From Gardnerella massiliensis (lineage in GTDB: Bacteria; Actinomycetota; Actinomycetes; Actinomycetales; Bifidobacteriaceae): a stretch of 64,000 bases of DNA. A program made the translations under genes and the position numbers. Of this stretch, positions 46,453 through 55,943 are shown piece by piece. Location: assembly GCF_003408845.1 (NCBI RefSeq), contig NZ_LRTV01000001.1:148969-212968 (forward strand), given 5' to 3'. The notes beneath the pieces are model-generated. The model was not told the origin of the DNA and did not search any database. It saw only the letters and a list, made by a program, of their open reading frames with translations. Position 1 is the first letter of the stretch. Each line of letters begins with the position of its first letter.

Positions 46453-46477
46453 TCTTTTTTCTTTTTTCTTTTTCTTG
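46443..46477 (+). repeat. CTTTTTT heptamer tract
   Basis: About four to five tandem copies of CTTTTTT with small changes. It is a slippage-prone tract, in non-coding DNA. Confidence 0.8.
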
Positions 46478-46732
46478 GCCTTACCTTTTTCTAAAAGTAA
46501 TTTCACTTATTCTCTCATAGTGCGAAATATTTGTGTGTGAAATAGCCTGAAATAAAGGGTTAGTTTCCGTAATATATTGTATAAGTATTTCACTATTGTT
46601 TTATGTTATTCTTTCTATATTTCTTCGTAAGAAAATAAATTTAACTATTTTTGCCATATCTGTTGATTTTATCGCCCCTGTATAATATGCTCTGTATTGT
46701 TTATTTATACACGATATGGCCAGGAGGTCAAT
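46478..46732 (+). promoter_or_regulatory. argG upstream region with promoter and ARG-box-like dyad
   Basis: TATAAT (46681-46686) is a likely -10. Immediately downstream TGTATTGTTTATTTATACA (46693-46711) has TGTAT at one end and ATACA at the other, and resembles an ARG box placed to block transcription. CCAGGAGG precedes the start codon. The rest of the stretch is AT-rich, with no gene seen. Confidence 0.5.
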
Positions 46733-47947
46733 ATGAGCAGCAACAAGCGCATTGTATTAGCATATTCAGGTGGTTTAGATACTTCCGTTGCTATTCCTTA
46801 CTTAAAAGAACAAACAGGACAGGACGTTGTAGCCGTATCGTTAAACGTAGGTCAAGGTGGGGAAGCATTAGAAGCAATTAAAAAGCGCGCTTTAGCTTGC
46901 GGTGCCGTCGAATCTTACGTTGTTGACGCGCGAGATGAGTTTGCAGATAACTACTGCATGCCTGCATTAAAAGCCAACGCCATGTATGAAGACGTATATC
47001 CACTAGTCTCTGCGTTGTCACGTCCTCTAATTACTCGTCATTTGGTTCACGCAGCCCACGAATTTGACGCAGATACTATTGCTCACGGTTGCACAGGCAA
47101 AGGTAACGATCAGGTTCGTTTTGAAGTGGCTATTCGCTCCCTTGATCCTTCATTAAAAGCAATAAGCCCTATTCGTGACTTGTCACTTACTCGCGACGTA
47201 GAAATCGCTTTCGCTAACGAACACAATCTTCCTATCGAACAAAGTAAGAAAAGCCCATATTCTATCGACCAAAACGTGTGGGGTCGCGCTATCGAAACAG
47301 GCTTCCTCGAGGATCCTTGGAATGCTCCTACCGAAGAATGTTATTCATATACAAAGAATCCTTTGGACGCTCACGATCCTGACGAAGTAACTATCACGTT
47401 TGAAAAAGGTGTGCCAGTTGCCATAGATGGTCATGACGTAACTCCATTGCAAGCAATCGAAGAAATGAACGCCAGAGCTGGAGCACAAGGCATTGGTCGA
47501 ATTGATATTATTGAAGATCGTCTTGTCGGCATTAAGTCACGTGAATTGTACGAAGTTCCAGGTGCTCAAGCTCTGATTACTGCGCATCAAGAGTTAGAAA
47601 ACTGCTGTTTGGAACGTGAACAGCACAGGCTAAAGCGTGCGCTTGATAAAAAGTGGGCGGAGTTCGTGTACGATGGCCAATGGTATTCTCCAGTAGTGCG
47701 CTCGCTCAACGCATTCATCAACGAAACGCAAGAGCACGTTTCTGGCGATATTCGCATGACTTTGTACGCAGGGAAGGCAGTTGTTACTGGTCGTCGATCT
47801 GAAGAATCGCTATACGATTTTAATTTAGCTACGTACGATTCTTCTGATACTTTCGACCAGCGCGCGTCCAACGGCTTTATCGAAATTTACGGATTGTCAA
47901 GTAAAGTTGCTGCAGCTCGTGACATGCGCGTTGCCAACAACAACTAA
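46733..47947 (+). CDS. argG: Argininosuccinate synthase
   Basis: A 404-residue enzyme joining citrulline and aspartate with ATP. The ATP pyrophosphatase loop is [19 protein letters not shown] (~6-24). Later blocks are [15 protein letters not shown] (~118-132), [14 protein letters not shown] (~180) and EGCYSYT-like [10 protein letters not shown]. The ATG at 46733 follows CAGGAGGTC; the frame upstream to 46697 is not used. It forms an operon with argH 18 bases downstream. No other arginine genes are in the window. Confidence 0.97.
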   Translation: MSSNKRIVLAYSGGLDTSVAIPYLKEQTGQDVVAVSLNVGQGGEALEAIKKRALACGAVESYVVDARDEFADNYCMPALKANAMYEDVYPLVSALSRPLITRHLVHAAHEFDADTIAHGCTGKGNDQVRFEVAIRSLDPSLKAISPIRDLSLTRDVEIAFANEHNLPIEQSKKSPYSIDQNVWGRAIETGFLEDPWNAPTEECYSYTKNPLDAHDPDEVTITFEKGVPVAIDGHDVTPLQAIEEMNARAGAQGIGRIDIIEDRLVGIKSRELYEVPGAQALITAHQELENCCLEREQHRLKRALDKKWAEFVYDGQWYSPVVRSLNAFINETQEHVSGDIRMTLYAGKAVVTGRRSEESLYDFNLATYDSSDTFDQRASNGFIEIYGLSSKVAAARDMRVANNN

Positions 47948-47965
47948 TACGAGGTAATAACGATT

Positions 47966-49477
47966 ATGCACGATGCAACAACTCACGCTTATCAACCTAC
48001 TGATCCTCAACATACAGTAAATCAACCAATAGCATTGTGGGGAGGCAGGTTCAGTTCCGGACCTTCAGCAGCGCTTGCGGCGTTAAGTAAATCAACACAG
48101 TTTGATTGGCGTTTAGCAGATGACGATATTGCGGGGTCGCGCGCTCATGCGCACGCGTTGTATCGTGCAGGTCTTCTTAGTGAAAAAGAGTATGCTCAGT
48201 TATCGCTTGCGTTAGACGAATTGCAGAAACGCGTAGATGACGGAACTTTTGCGCCGATTGAAGAAGATGAGGACGAAGCAACAGCATTAGAACGCGGATT
48301 GCTTGAAATTGCAGGAAACGAGTTGGGCGGCAAACTTCGTGCAGGTCGTTCTAGAAATGACCAGATTGCTGCACTTATTCGCATGTTTTTACGTCGCCAT
48401 GCGCGCCTTATTGCAAAATTACTGCTTTGTGTGTGCGATGCTCTGCTCAAGCAGTCACGAGATGCAAAAGATGCGGTGATGCCAGGGCGAACTCACATGC
48501 AGCATGCCCAGCCTATTCTGTTAGCGCATCAATTGATGGCACACGTGTGGCCACTATTACGCGATATTAAGCGACTGCAAGATTGGGATGTGAGAGCTGG
48601 TGAAAGTCCATACGGTGCAGGGGCATTAGCTGGCAATACGCTTGGCCTTGATCCGGATGCTGTAGCCCAAGAACTTGGTTTCACTAAAGTTTGCGCCAAC
48701 TCAATTGACGCTACTGCAAGTAGAGACGTTGTTGCTGAGTTTTCGTTCATAGCGGCAATGATTGGCGTTGACATTTCTCGTCTTAGTGAAGAAATTATTA
48801 TTTGGAATACCCAGGAATTTGCCTTCGTGCGCTTAGATGATGCGTATTCCACTGGATCTTCTATTATGCCGCAGAAAAAGAATCCGGATATTGCTGAGCT
48901 GGCTCGCGGTAAAGCGGGTCGACTCATAGGCGATTTAACTGGCTTAATGGCAACGTTAAAAGGTTTACCTACTGCGTACGCTCGCGATTTGCAGGAAGAT
49001 AAAGAAGCCGTTTTTGATCAGATCGATACTTTAGAAGTCTTACTACCAGCTTTCGCCGGCATGGTTGAGACTATGCAATTTGATACGAAGCGTTTGCGAG
49101 AACAGGCAGCTACTGGTTTTGCGCTCGCCACCGATATTGCAGAATGGTTGGTGAAGCAGGGGGTTCCTTTCCGTAACGCGCATACTTTGTCGGGATTGTG
49201 CGTAAAACGAGCTGAGGAGATTGGCGGAGATCTTGCGGACTTAAGCGATGAAGATTTTGCGTCGATTATGGATGGTTACGTAGAGGCAAACAATATTGCC
49301 AATCTTCGATCCGTACTCTCCAGCGACGGTTCTGTGTCAGCCCGTTGCGGACGCGGCGGCACGGCACCGGTTCGAGTGCTCGAACAAATTGAAGAAGCAA
49401 CCTGTATAATGGCGGAATATCAACGTTTTGCTGAGTCTGTTAGCGATGGTACTTCTTATCATTCTCCTCTCAACTAA
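47966..49477 (+). CDS. argH: Argininosuccinate lyase
   Basis: A 503-residue enzyme splitting argininosuccinate to arginine and fumarate. The family signature [15 protein letters not shown] is at ~297-311, with RSRNDQIA (~132) and [13 protein letters not shown] (~170) from the active site. The N-terminus has [13 protein letters not shown]. About 20 residues longer than common ArgH, at the N-terminus. It follows argG in one transcription unit. Confidence 0.97.
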   Translation: MHDATTHAYQPTDPQHTVNQPIALWGGRFSSGPSAALAALSKSTQFDWRLADDDIAGSRAHAHALYRAGLLSEKEYAQLSLALDELQKRVDDGTFAPIEEDEDEATALERGLLEIAGNELGGKLRAGRSRNDQIAALIRMFLRRHARLIAKLLLCVCDALLKQSRDAKDAVMPGRTHMQHAQPILLAHQLMAHVWPLLRDIKRLQDWDVRAGESPYGAGALAGNTLGLDPDAVAQELGFTKVCANSIDATASRDVVAEFSFIAAMIGVDISRLSEEIIIWNTQEFAFVRLDDAYSTGSSIMPQKKNPDIAELARGKAGRLIGDLTGLMATLKGLPTAYARDLQEDKEAVFDQIDTLEVLLPAFAGMVETMQFDTKRLREQAATGFALATDIAEWLVKQGVPFRNAHTLSGLCVKRAEEIGGDLADLSDEDFASIMDGYVEANNIANLRSVLSSDGSVSARCGRGGTAPVRVLEQIEEATCIMAEYQRFAESVSDGTSYHSPLN

Positions 49478-49530
49478 TGTACCCCACATATGCGTTTGAC
49501 GAAGAAGCTTAAATTTTTTGCTCTGCTAGC

Positions 49531-49599
49531 TGTGCGTGTCTGCCTGTACTGCAAAAATTGAAAGGCTTGTGGACGCACATGGCGCCCGATATTTATCGG
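49531..49599 (+). other. Structured leader upstream of tyrS
   Basis: TGTGCGT (49531-49537) pairs with ACGCACA (49573-49579), and CCGAT-ATTT-ATCGG (49586-49599) forms a second hairpin just before the ribosome site AAGGAG. This could attenuate tyrS. No T-box sequence (the TGGNACCGCG-type bulge) is seen. Confidence 0.35.
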
Positions 49600-49621
49600 T
49601 ACTTTTAATAAGGAGATACGA

Positions 49622-50941
49622 ATGGCTCAGGTCAGGAATTACAAGGAAGCCGGATTTGCTTCTTTGTTTGAAGAGCTTAAGTGGCGTGGATTGATTTCGC
49701 AATCTACTGATGAGAAACAGCTTGCTCAAGCACTTGACGGGGAACCATTAACGTATTATTGCGGCTACGATCCTACGGCTGCATCTTTGCACATCGGCAA
49801 TCTTGTACAGCTTATTAACATGCGTCATTTGCAGGCTGCAGGTCATCATCCTATTGCTTTAGTTGGTGGCGCTACCGGTTTGATTGGTGATCCTCGTCAA
49901 AGTGGTGAGCGCACGCTTAACTCTAAAGATATTGTGGCAGCGTGGGCTGAGCGTTTGCGTAGGCAGATTGGCAGAATTTTGCCGCTTGAAGGTGAAAATC
50001 CTGTTCGTTTTGTTAGCAATTATGACTGGGTTTCTAAGATGTCTGCTATCGACTTCTTGCGCGACGTCGGTAAAAACTTCCGTGTTGGCACAATGCTTGC
50101 CAAGGATATCGTGGCTCGTAGGTTGAATTCTGACGAAGGTATTTCTTTCGCAGAGTTCAGTTACCAAGTTTTGCAAGGTAACGATTTCTTATACTTGTTT
50201 GATAATTACAATGTTACTTTGCAACTTGGTGGTTCGGATCAGTGGGGTAATCTTACTTCCGGCATGGATTTGATACGTAAAGTGCGTGGCGCTTCTGTAA
50301 ACGTATTTACAAGCCCTATTATTACGGATAATCAGGGTCGTAAGTTCGGCAAGTCAGAAGGTAACGCAATGTGGCTTGATCCTTCCATGCTTAGCCCGTA
50401 TCGCTTCTACCAGTTCTGGTTTAATCAGCCAGATGATGAAGTGGTTAAGTTGCTTAAGGTGTTCACATTCTTACCAAAGGATGAGATTGAACGTTTAGCT
50501 CAGCAGATTCAGGAGGATCCTGGAAGCCGTGAAGCTCAGCGCGTGCTCGCTTGGGAAGTTACCAGTTTCGTTCATGGCGAAGATGTTACTAACCAAGCGA
50601 TTGAGGCTTCTTCTGCACTCTTTGGTCGAGGTGAACTTCAGAATATTGATGAGCAGACACTTGAGGCTGCATTGGATGGAGTTAAGGTTAAGACAGAAGA
50701 TGGCAGCCTAGACTTTGCTAAGTCTTGTGCTGGTGATCGTGTGGTTGAGGCTGCAGTTGCTGCTGGCCTGTTCCGCACTGTTTCCGAGGCTCGTCGCGCT
50801 ATTGAAGCTGGCGGTTTGTATTTGAACAATGAGCGCGTTGAAGGGGTAGATGCTGTGCTTGACGATAACTCGTTCCTGCATGGCCGTTTTGCTTTGCTTC
50901 GTCGCGGTAAGAAAGCTATTGGTGCTGTTGAGCGCGCATAA
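49622..50941 (+). CDS. tyrS: Tyrosyl-tRNA synthetase
   Basis: A 439-residue class I synthetase of the bacterial TyrRS type. Tyrosine/ATP site: [17 protein letters not shown], with the HIGN signature at ~60. [47 protein letters not shown] and [13 protein letters not shown] (KMSKS-like KFGKS) follow. A C-terminal S4 RNA-binding domain covers ~375-435 ([19 protein letters not shown]). AAGGAG precedes the start. Confidence 0.97.
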   Translation: MAQVRNYKEAGFASLFEELKWRGLISQSTDEKQLAQALDGEPLTYYCGYDPTAASLHIGNLVQLINMRHLQAAGHHPIALVGGATGLIGDPRQSGERTLNSKDIVAAWAERLRRQIGRILPLEGENPVRFVSNYDWVSKMSAIDFLRDVGKNFRVGTMLAKDIVARRLNSDEGISFAEFSYQVLQGNDFLYLFDNYNVTLQLGGSDQWGNLTSGMDLIRKVRGASVNVFTSPIITDNQGRKFGKSEGNAMWLDPSMLSPYRFYQFWFNQPDDEVVKLLKVFTFLPKDEIERLAQQIQEDPGSREAQRVLAWEVTSFVHGEDVTNQAIEASSALFGRGELQNIDEQTLEAALDGVKVKTEDGSLDFAKSCAGDRVVEAAVAAGLFRTVSEARRAIEAGGLYLNNERVEGVDAVLDDNSFLHGRFALLRRGKKAIGAVERA

Positions 50942-50965
50942 GACGCGTTTATGATTTTACAGAAT

Positions 50966-51002
50966 GTGTCTGCTGCAATATTTTTCTGCAGCAGGCACAT
51001 GT
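50966..51002 (+). terminator. Terminator-like hairpin after tyrS
   Basis: TGTCTGCTGCA / TGCAGCAGGCA stem with ATATTTTTC loop, then ATGTG. The T-run lies in the loop, so termination is uncertain. Confidence 0.5.
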
Positions 51003-51058
51003 GAATTTTATGAAATAATAACAATGCGATTTCGCATATGAATGAGAGGTATGCCAGC

Positions 51059-52756
51059 ATGGGCGAAGAACGCGAACACTCGCGCAGTGGTAGGAAGTCG
51101 TTTGGTGAGCGTGGCGGATTTGGTCATCGAAATGGTGGTAAAAGCGGCGAGCGCCGCGGCGGTTTCCACAAGGATGGTTTCCACAAGGGTGGTTTTAAGA
51201 AGGGTGGCTTCCATCGTCACGATGATGAGCGCGGCGATGGTTTCCGTTCTGCTGTAAATCGTGATGGTGAGCGTCGTTTCGATCGACGTGATGATCGTCG
51301 TGATAATCGTCATGACGGTTTTAAGAAGGGCGGTTTCCGTAATAATGGAAACGGTGGTTTCCGCGATGATCGCCGTGATCGTGATAACCGCTATGATAGT
51401 GAGCGTCATTTTGACCGTAATCGTCGTTTCGACGACCGTCGCGATGATCGCCGTTCACGCAATGCTGAACATAATGGTGAAGAAAGCGGTAATCCTCGTT
51501 ATAAGAAGTTTGATGGTGAGCGTCGTTTCGATCGTCGCGATAACCGTCAAGACAACCGCCATAACGATCGCCGTGGTGGAGATTTTCGTAAGGACTTCCG
51601 CAACTCTTCTAAGGGCGGGTTCCGTGAGGATCGTCACGACAATCGCCGCGATGGCGAGCGCCGCTTTGACGACCGTCGCAACAATCGTAACGAAAATTCT
51701 GAAAGTAATTATCGCAATAATACTAACGGAAACTTCCATTTCGACCGTGGTCCGCGTCGCAATTCCGACGGCACTGTTTCCTATCCATCTCAGAATCCTT
51801 ATACCGCTCGCCGCCCAGGTGAGCCTAAGATGCCAAAGGGTTTGGAATGGGCTATGCTTTCTAAGGAAGATCGCGAACGTTTACGCGGCCTATCTAAAGA
51901 GCATGCAGAAAACATTGGTTTGCATATTCTCGCAGCCTACGCTTTAGAAGAAGAAAATCCTGAACTCGCCTTAGAGCACGCAAAGTGGGCTGCTAAGCAG
52001 GCTTCTCGCATTGATTTTTCTCGAGAAACGTTAGCTTTTGTGTCGTATCGACAGGGTGATTACAAGCTTGCTGCAAAAGAGTTCCGCACTGCGATGCGAA
52101 TGAATGGTTATCTCGATTATTTGCCGTTTATTGCTGATTGCGAACGCGGACTTGGAAACTTGGATAAGGCTTTGGAAATCTGCATGTCAGATGAAGCAAA
52201 GTCTTTGAAGGGCGAAGTTAAGGCTGAAATGTTCCTGGTTTATGCGGGTGTTTTGGCAGATACCAAACATGTTGATAAGGCTATCGATTTAGTTCATGCT
52301 ATGGGACGTTCCAAGGGTCTTCCTGGTGAATATCGTATGCGTGCAGTGCAGGCTGAGCAATACTTCCTGGAGGAAGCTGGACGCAATGACGAAGCAATCG
52401 AGCTTGAAACGCTGCTTGATAGACTCGAACAGCAGTATGCCGATATTGATGATGAAGATATAGATCCTGATGATATCGTTATCGACTACGATTTGGAACA
52501 TTTGAATGATGCCATGATGGATGAGATTGGCATGAGTGACGATGATGCTCAGTATGCTCCTGAAACTGATGATGCTGAAGAAGCGTCGTTTGAGGAACAC
52601 GACGATAGCGACGATTCTGAAGAATCAGAGGAAGCTGATAAGTCTGAAGAATCTGAAGAATCCGATTCTTCGCAAGACAATGAAAAAGCTGCATCTGAAG
52701 ACGCTGACAATACTGACACTATCGAAATGAGTGCCGTTCAGTCTCAAGAAGCATAA
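51059..52756 (+). CDS. Charge-segregated protein: Arg/Asp/Gly-rich repeats, TPR domain, acidic tail
   Basis: A 565-residue protein in three blocks. Residues 1-~240 are disordered and made of RRDDRRD, RRFDRRD, KGGFHKGGF and DNRHD repeats. This resembles RGG/RD-rich RNA-binding tails. Residues ~260-430 are a helical repeat region of TPR type (LAAYALEEENPELALEHAKWAAKQAS, AFVSYRQGDYKLAAKEFRTAM, FIADCERGLGNLDKALEIC). The last ~110 residues are very acidic (DDED, EESEEADKSEESEES). The ATG at 51059 has GAGAGG ten bases upstream. Related TPR proteins occur in bifidobacteria; the function is unknown, and an RNA- or ribosome-related role is a guess from composition. Confidence 0.8.
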   Translation: MGEEREHSRSGRKSFGERGGFGHRNGGKSGERRGGFHKDGFHKGGFKKGGFHRHDDERGDGFRSAVNRDGERRFDRRDDRRDNRHDGFKKGGFRNNGNGGFRDDRRDRDNRYDSERHFDRNRRFDDRRDDRRSRNAEHNGEESGNPRYKKFDGERRFDRRDNRQDNRHNDRRGGDFRKDFRNSSKGGFREDRHDNRRDGERRFDDRRNNRNENSESNYRNNTNGNFHFDRGPRRNSDGTVSYPSQNPYTARRPGEPKMPKGLEWAMLSKEDRERLRGLSKEHAENIGLHILAAYALEEENPELALEHAKWAAKQASRIDFSRETLAFVSYRQGDYKLAAKEFRTAMRMNGYLDYLPFIADCERGLGNLDKALEICMSDEAKSLKGEVKAEMFLVYAGVLADTKHVDKAIDLVHAMGRSKGLPGEYRMRAVQAEQYFLEEAGRNDEAIELETLLDRLEQQYADIDDEDIDPDDIVIDYDLEHLNDAMMDEIGMSDDDAQYAPETDDAEEASFEEHDDSDDSEESEEADKSEESEESDSSQDNEKAASEDADNTDTIEMSAVQSQEA

Positions 52757-52888
52757 CCCATAATTTATCATCTAAAACTTGCGCCCGGCTGCTGTAGAGT
52801 ATGCCGGGCACTTGTTACTTGTGCCAGCACTTACAAAAGTGGCTGCGCAATAAATTAGTTCGTAAACAATTGTGTGAGGTCAGTAACT

Positions 52889-53989
52889 ATGCAGTCTCAT
52901 TCGAGAACGAATTTTTCATCGAGTACACGTCCCTTAAGTGATGCTTTTCGTTTAGCTTTGCTCGATTTAGATGGCGTGGTGTACCGCGGAGGTAACCCTG
53001 TCGAACATGCCGCAGATGCGATCACAAACGCGCAACAACACGGCATGGCTATTGAATACACCACCAATAATTCTTCTCGATTCCAAGCAACCGTCGCGGA
53101 TCAGTTAAAAAGTTTCGGTCTTACTATAGAGCCATGGCAGATTATCACTTCTTCAGTGGTTGCGGCGCGTATGGTAGCTCGCCATGTTGAGCGTGGCTCC
53201 CGCGTATTGGTACTTGGCGCTAAACATTTGCGTGATGAAGTTCAACGAGCTGGTCTTAAACCGGTAGATTCGTGTGAAGATAATCCACAAGCCGTAATTC
53301 AAGGTTGGTATCCGCGTATGACATGGCAGGAAATGGCGGAAGTTGCGTTCGCTGTAGAGCATGGCGCGCAGTATTTTGTTACCAATCGTGATTTGACGAT
53401 TCCGCGAGAACTTGGCATTGCTCCTGGTTGCGGTTCTATGATTCAAGCTGTTATCAATGCAACTGGCGTGCAACCGATTGCTTCTGCAGGAAAACCAGAG
53501 TCGGCGATGTATGATGAAGCGCGATTCCTAGTTGCTGCGAATATCGAGCATAACGAAGAAGATTTTTCAGACAATACCGAACAGGACGAGTATGGTAATC
53601 CTGTTATAAGTATTTCACGCTCGCTCGCAGTGGGAGACCGTTTGGATACAGATATTGAGGCTGGCACTCGAGGAGGCTATGAGTCTTTGCTTGTGCTTAC
53701 GGGCGTTACTGATCCGCGTATGCTTATGCTTGCACCACAACATTTGCGTCCAAGTTTTGTGTCGAAAGATTTGCGAGGATTAAACGAAGCTCACGAAACT
53801 CCACAATTATGCGATACTGATACGTTTACCTGCGGTAAGGCAACAGCGCGTTGTTGTGATAATAAAACTATTGAAGTGAACGATACCAGCGATATCAATG
53901 CTTTGCGAGCAGCATGTGCGTTGGCGTGGAATCTTCAAGACCGTGGTGAAACACTGGAATCATACATGCTGCCGGAGTTTTCTCTATGA
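52889..53989 (+). CDS. HAD-superfamily phosphatase, NagD/phosphoglycolate type
   Basis: A 366-residue sugar-phosphatase-like protein of the TIGR01460 group (class IIA HAD). Motif I is LLDLDGVVYRGG (~25-36) with nucleophile D. Motif II is TTNNSSR (~56), and the later motif SLAVGDRLDTDIEAGTRGGYESLLVLTGVT (~248-277) supplies the acidic pair. A C-terminal extension of ~75 residues follows. The ATG at 52889 follows TGAGGT. It overlaps tlyA by four bases, and this gene-tlyA-nadK-recN order is common in actinobacteria. Confidence 0.88.
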   Translation: MQSHSRTNFSSSTRPLSDAFRLALLDLDGVVYRGGNPVEHAADAITNAQQHGMAIEYTTNNSSRFQATVADQLKSFGLTIEPWQIITSSVVAARMVARHVERGSRVLVLGAKHLRDEVQRAGLKPVDSCEDNPQAVIQGWYPRMTWQEMAEVAFAVEHGAQYFVTNRDLTIPRELGIAPGCGSMIQAVINATGVQPIASAGKPESAMYDEARFLVAANIEHNEEDFSDNTEQDEYGNPVISISRSLAVGDRLDTDIEAGTRGGYESLLVLTGVTDPRMLMLAPQHLRPSFVSKDLRGLNEAHETPQLCDTDTFTCGKATARCCDNKTIEVNDTSDINALRAACALAWNLQDRGETLESYMLPEFSL

Positions 53990-54786
53990 ATATTCGCGAA
54001 GATTTAGTTGCGACTAATGCTGCCGATTTAACTCAACGGTTAGATTGTGCTCTCGTAAGTCGCGGTTTGACTGGAAGCAGAACCACCGCTCAGCGCTTAA
54101 TACGTGCAGGAGCAGTAAGCGTTAACAACAGTAAAATTACTAAATCTTCGCTACTAGTAAAAAACTCAGATACAATAAGCGTCTCGCAATCACCAATCTC
54201 AGATTCATGTCTTCGCTACGTTTCTCGCGGAGCACTTAAGCTGGAAGGTGCCTTTGAAGCGTTTGCTGCCGACGGTTTAACGACTTGTGAAACGACTCAA
54301 GCACTCGATATTGGTGCTTCAACCGGCGGTTTTTGCGATGTACTGTTACAACGAGGCGTGCAATCAGTTATTGCTTTAGATGTTGGCCATGGTCAACTGC
54401 ACCCGAGTATTGCAAAAAATCCTCGCGTTATTGAAATGAGCGGAGTTAATATTCGAGACGTTTATAAAGAAGATTTGCCTTATCGACCAAACCTTATTGT
54501 TTCGGACGTTTCTTTTATCTCTCTCACTTTAGTTATTCCCGTAATCGCGCGAATTGCGCAACCTAAAGCAGATGTTGTGCTACTCGTAAAGCCGCAGTTT
54601 GAAGTGGGCAAAGGTAATCTCGGCAAAGGTGGTATAGTAACCGACAAAAATCTGAGATTGCAAGCTTTATCAACCGTAAAAGATTGCGCTCAGCATAATG
54701 GTTTGTGCGTTGTTTCCACATGCCAATCTCCTATAGAAGGCACACACGGCAATGTTGAATACTTGCTGTACGCGCGTGTTTTGTAA
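53986..54786 (+). CDS. tlyA: TlyA: rRNA 2'-O-methyltransferase (FtsJ/hemolysin A family)
   Basis: A 266-residue protein. An S4 RNA-binding domain (RLDCALVSRGLTGSRTTAQRLIRAGAVSVN, ~18-47) precedes a Rossmann methyltransferase (ALDIGASTGGFCDVLLQRGVQSVIALDVGHGQL, ~105-137). The catalytic K-D-K pattern is seen in LVSDVSF and LLVKPQFEVGKG. TlyA methylates 16S/23S rRNA and its loss is linked to capreomycin resistance in mycobacteria. It starts inside the end of the HAD gene. Confidence 0.93.
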   Translation: MNIREDLVATNAADLTQRLDCALVSRGLTGSRTTAQRLIRAGAVSVNNSKITKSSLLVKNSDTISVSQSPISDSCLRYVSRGALKLEGAFEAFAADGLTTCETTQALDIGASTGGFCDVLLQRGVQSVIALDVGHGQLHPSIAKNPRVIEMSGVNIRDVYKEDLPYRPNLIVSDVSFISLTLVIPVIARIAQPKADVVLLVKPQFEVGKGNLGKGGIVTDKNLRLQALSTVKDCAQHNGLCVVSTCQSPIEGTHGNVEYLLYARVL

Positions 54787-54847
54787 TTGACATAAGCTTG
54801 TAGATCCTCGCAGCACGCGTGAGCAATATGTCACGAAGCAATTACAA
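54781..54847. other. Nested inverted repeat between tlyA and nadK
   Basis: TTGTAATTG (54781-54789) pairs with CAATTACAA (54839-54847), and just inside TGACATA pairs with TATGTCA. The structure begins in the last codons of tlyA and ends 40 bases before nadK. It has no T-run; it may be an mRNA stabilising or regulatory structure. Confidence 0.5.
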
Positions 54848-54886
54848 TAGTGTGTGTTATGTTGTGACAGTACGAAGGGTCTGTTA

Positions 54887-55828
54887 ATGCCGGAACGTTT
54901 AGTAAGTTGTGCTGCTCCTGGGAGTCGCCGCGCACTAGTAGTGACACATGCGAGACTTGATAGTCGCAGTACGGTAGTAAATCAGGTCACTACTCAGCTG
55001 CGTGATGCTGGTTTTCAAGTCGATGTGTTCCATAGTGCTGCGGTGTCTGATTTTGCGCAACATACTGCTCAGCTCGTTGACGAGCATACTGAAATTGTTG
55101 TGGTACTTGGTGGGGACGGTACCATGCTTCAAGCTGCTGAACTGGTTCATTGTGCACCTGTGCCAATTATTGGCATAAATCTTGGTCACGTCGGATTTTT
55201 AGCAGAGTTTGAAAGTTTCCAAATTGATGAGGCTATTCGCAGGATTGCGCAGAAGGACTATTTTTTGGAGCATAGAATGGAGGCTCACGTTGACGTGTGG
55301 CTTCCAGGGGAAAGTGAACCGTTAAGCGATTGGGCGCTTAATGATATTACGCTTGATCGAGCTGATCGCGGCCGCATGGTGGAGCTTTCTATCCGCGTTG
55401 ACGACGTGGAAATGTCCTCGTTTGGTTGCGATGGAGTTATTGTTTCGACGCCTACTGGTTCCACGGCTTACGCATTTTCTGCTGGAGGCTCTATTATGTG
55501 GCCGAACGTGGAGGCATTGCAATTAGTGCCGTTAGCTGCGCATGCCCTGTTTGCTAGGCCGCTGATTATCGGTTCTGGCTCTACTTTTACGATTGATATC
55601 CTTGAAGATTCTTCTTCGGGAGGTTGGATTTGCTGCGATGGGCGTAGACAGCGCGCGCTTCCACAAGGTTCACGCATACAAGTTCGACAATCTAAAGACG
55701 AATTGTTATTAGCGCGACTTTCCGGAGCACCTTTTACTAGACGTTTAGTTACCAAATTTGACTTACCGGTTGTCAGCTGGCGTGAACATAACAGCACCGT
55801 GGCAACGGACGAAAATAATCAAAAATAA
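54887..55828 (+). CDS. nadK: NAD kinase
   Basis: A 313-residue enzyme making NADP from NAD. The ATP/NAD motif VVVLGGDGTMLQAAEL (GGDG, ~73-88), the NDITLDR motif, and VSTPTGSTAYAFSAGGSIMWPNV (~180-205) are all present. The ATG at 54887 follows GAAGGG; the frame from 54854 is not needed. Its last codons and the following bases carry two copies of a ~19-bp A-rich unit. Confidence 0.95.
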   Translation: MPERLVSCAAPGSRRALVVTHARLDSRSTVVNQVTTQLRDAGFQVDVFHSAAVSDFAQHTAQLVDEHTEIVVVLGGDGTMLQAAELVHCAPVPIIGINLGHVGFLAEFESFQIDEAIRRIAQKDYFLEHRMEAHVDVWLPGESEPLSDWALNDITLDRADRGRMVELSIRVDDVEMSSFGCDGVIVSTPTGSTAYAFSAGGSIMWPNVEALQLVPLAAHALFARPLIIGSGSTFTIDILEDSSSGGWICCDGRRQRALPQGSRIQVRQSKDELLLARLSGAPFTRRLVTKFDLPVVSWREHNSTVATDENNQK

Positions 55829-55887
55829 ACGAAATAATCAAAAATAAAATAAAAAATACGTATAAATAAGCAAGTATAAATAAGCAA
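55810..55887 (+). repeat. Two adjoining short tandem repeats between nadK and recN
   Basis: ATAATCAAAAATAAA occurs twice (55815 and 55834, 19-bp period), the first copy covering the nadK stop. GTATAAATAAGCAA occurs twice head to tail at 55860-55887. Confidence 0.8.
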
Positions 55888-55943
55888 GTAGGAAACAAGT
55901 AAAAGTAACGACAACGAACAGGCAGTAGCAAAAGAGGTGTAAC

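Noticed and set aside
49478-49621. A T-box riboswitch before tyrS
   Set aside because: Hairpins are present but the T-box bulge sequence and an antiterminator/terminator pair are not visible.
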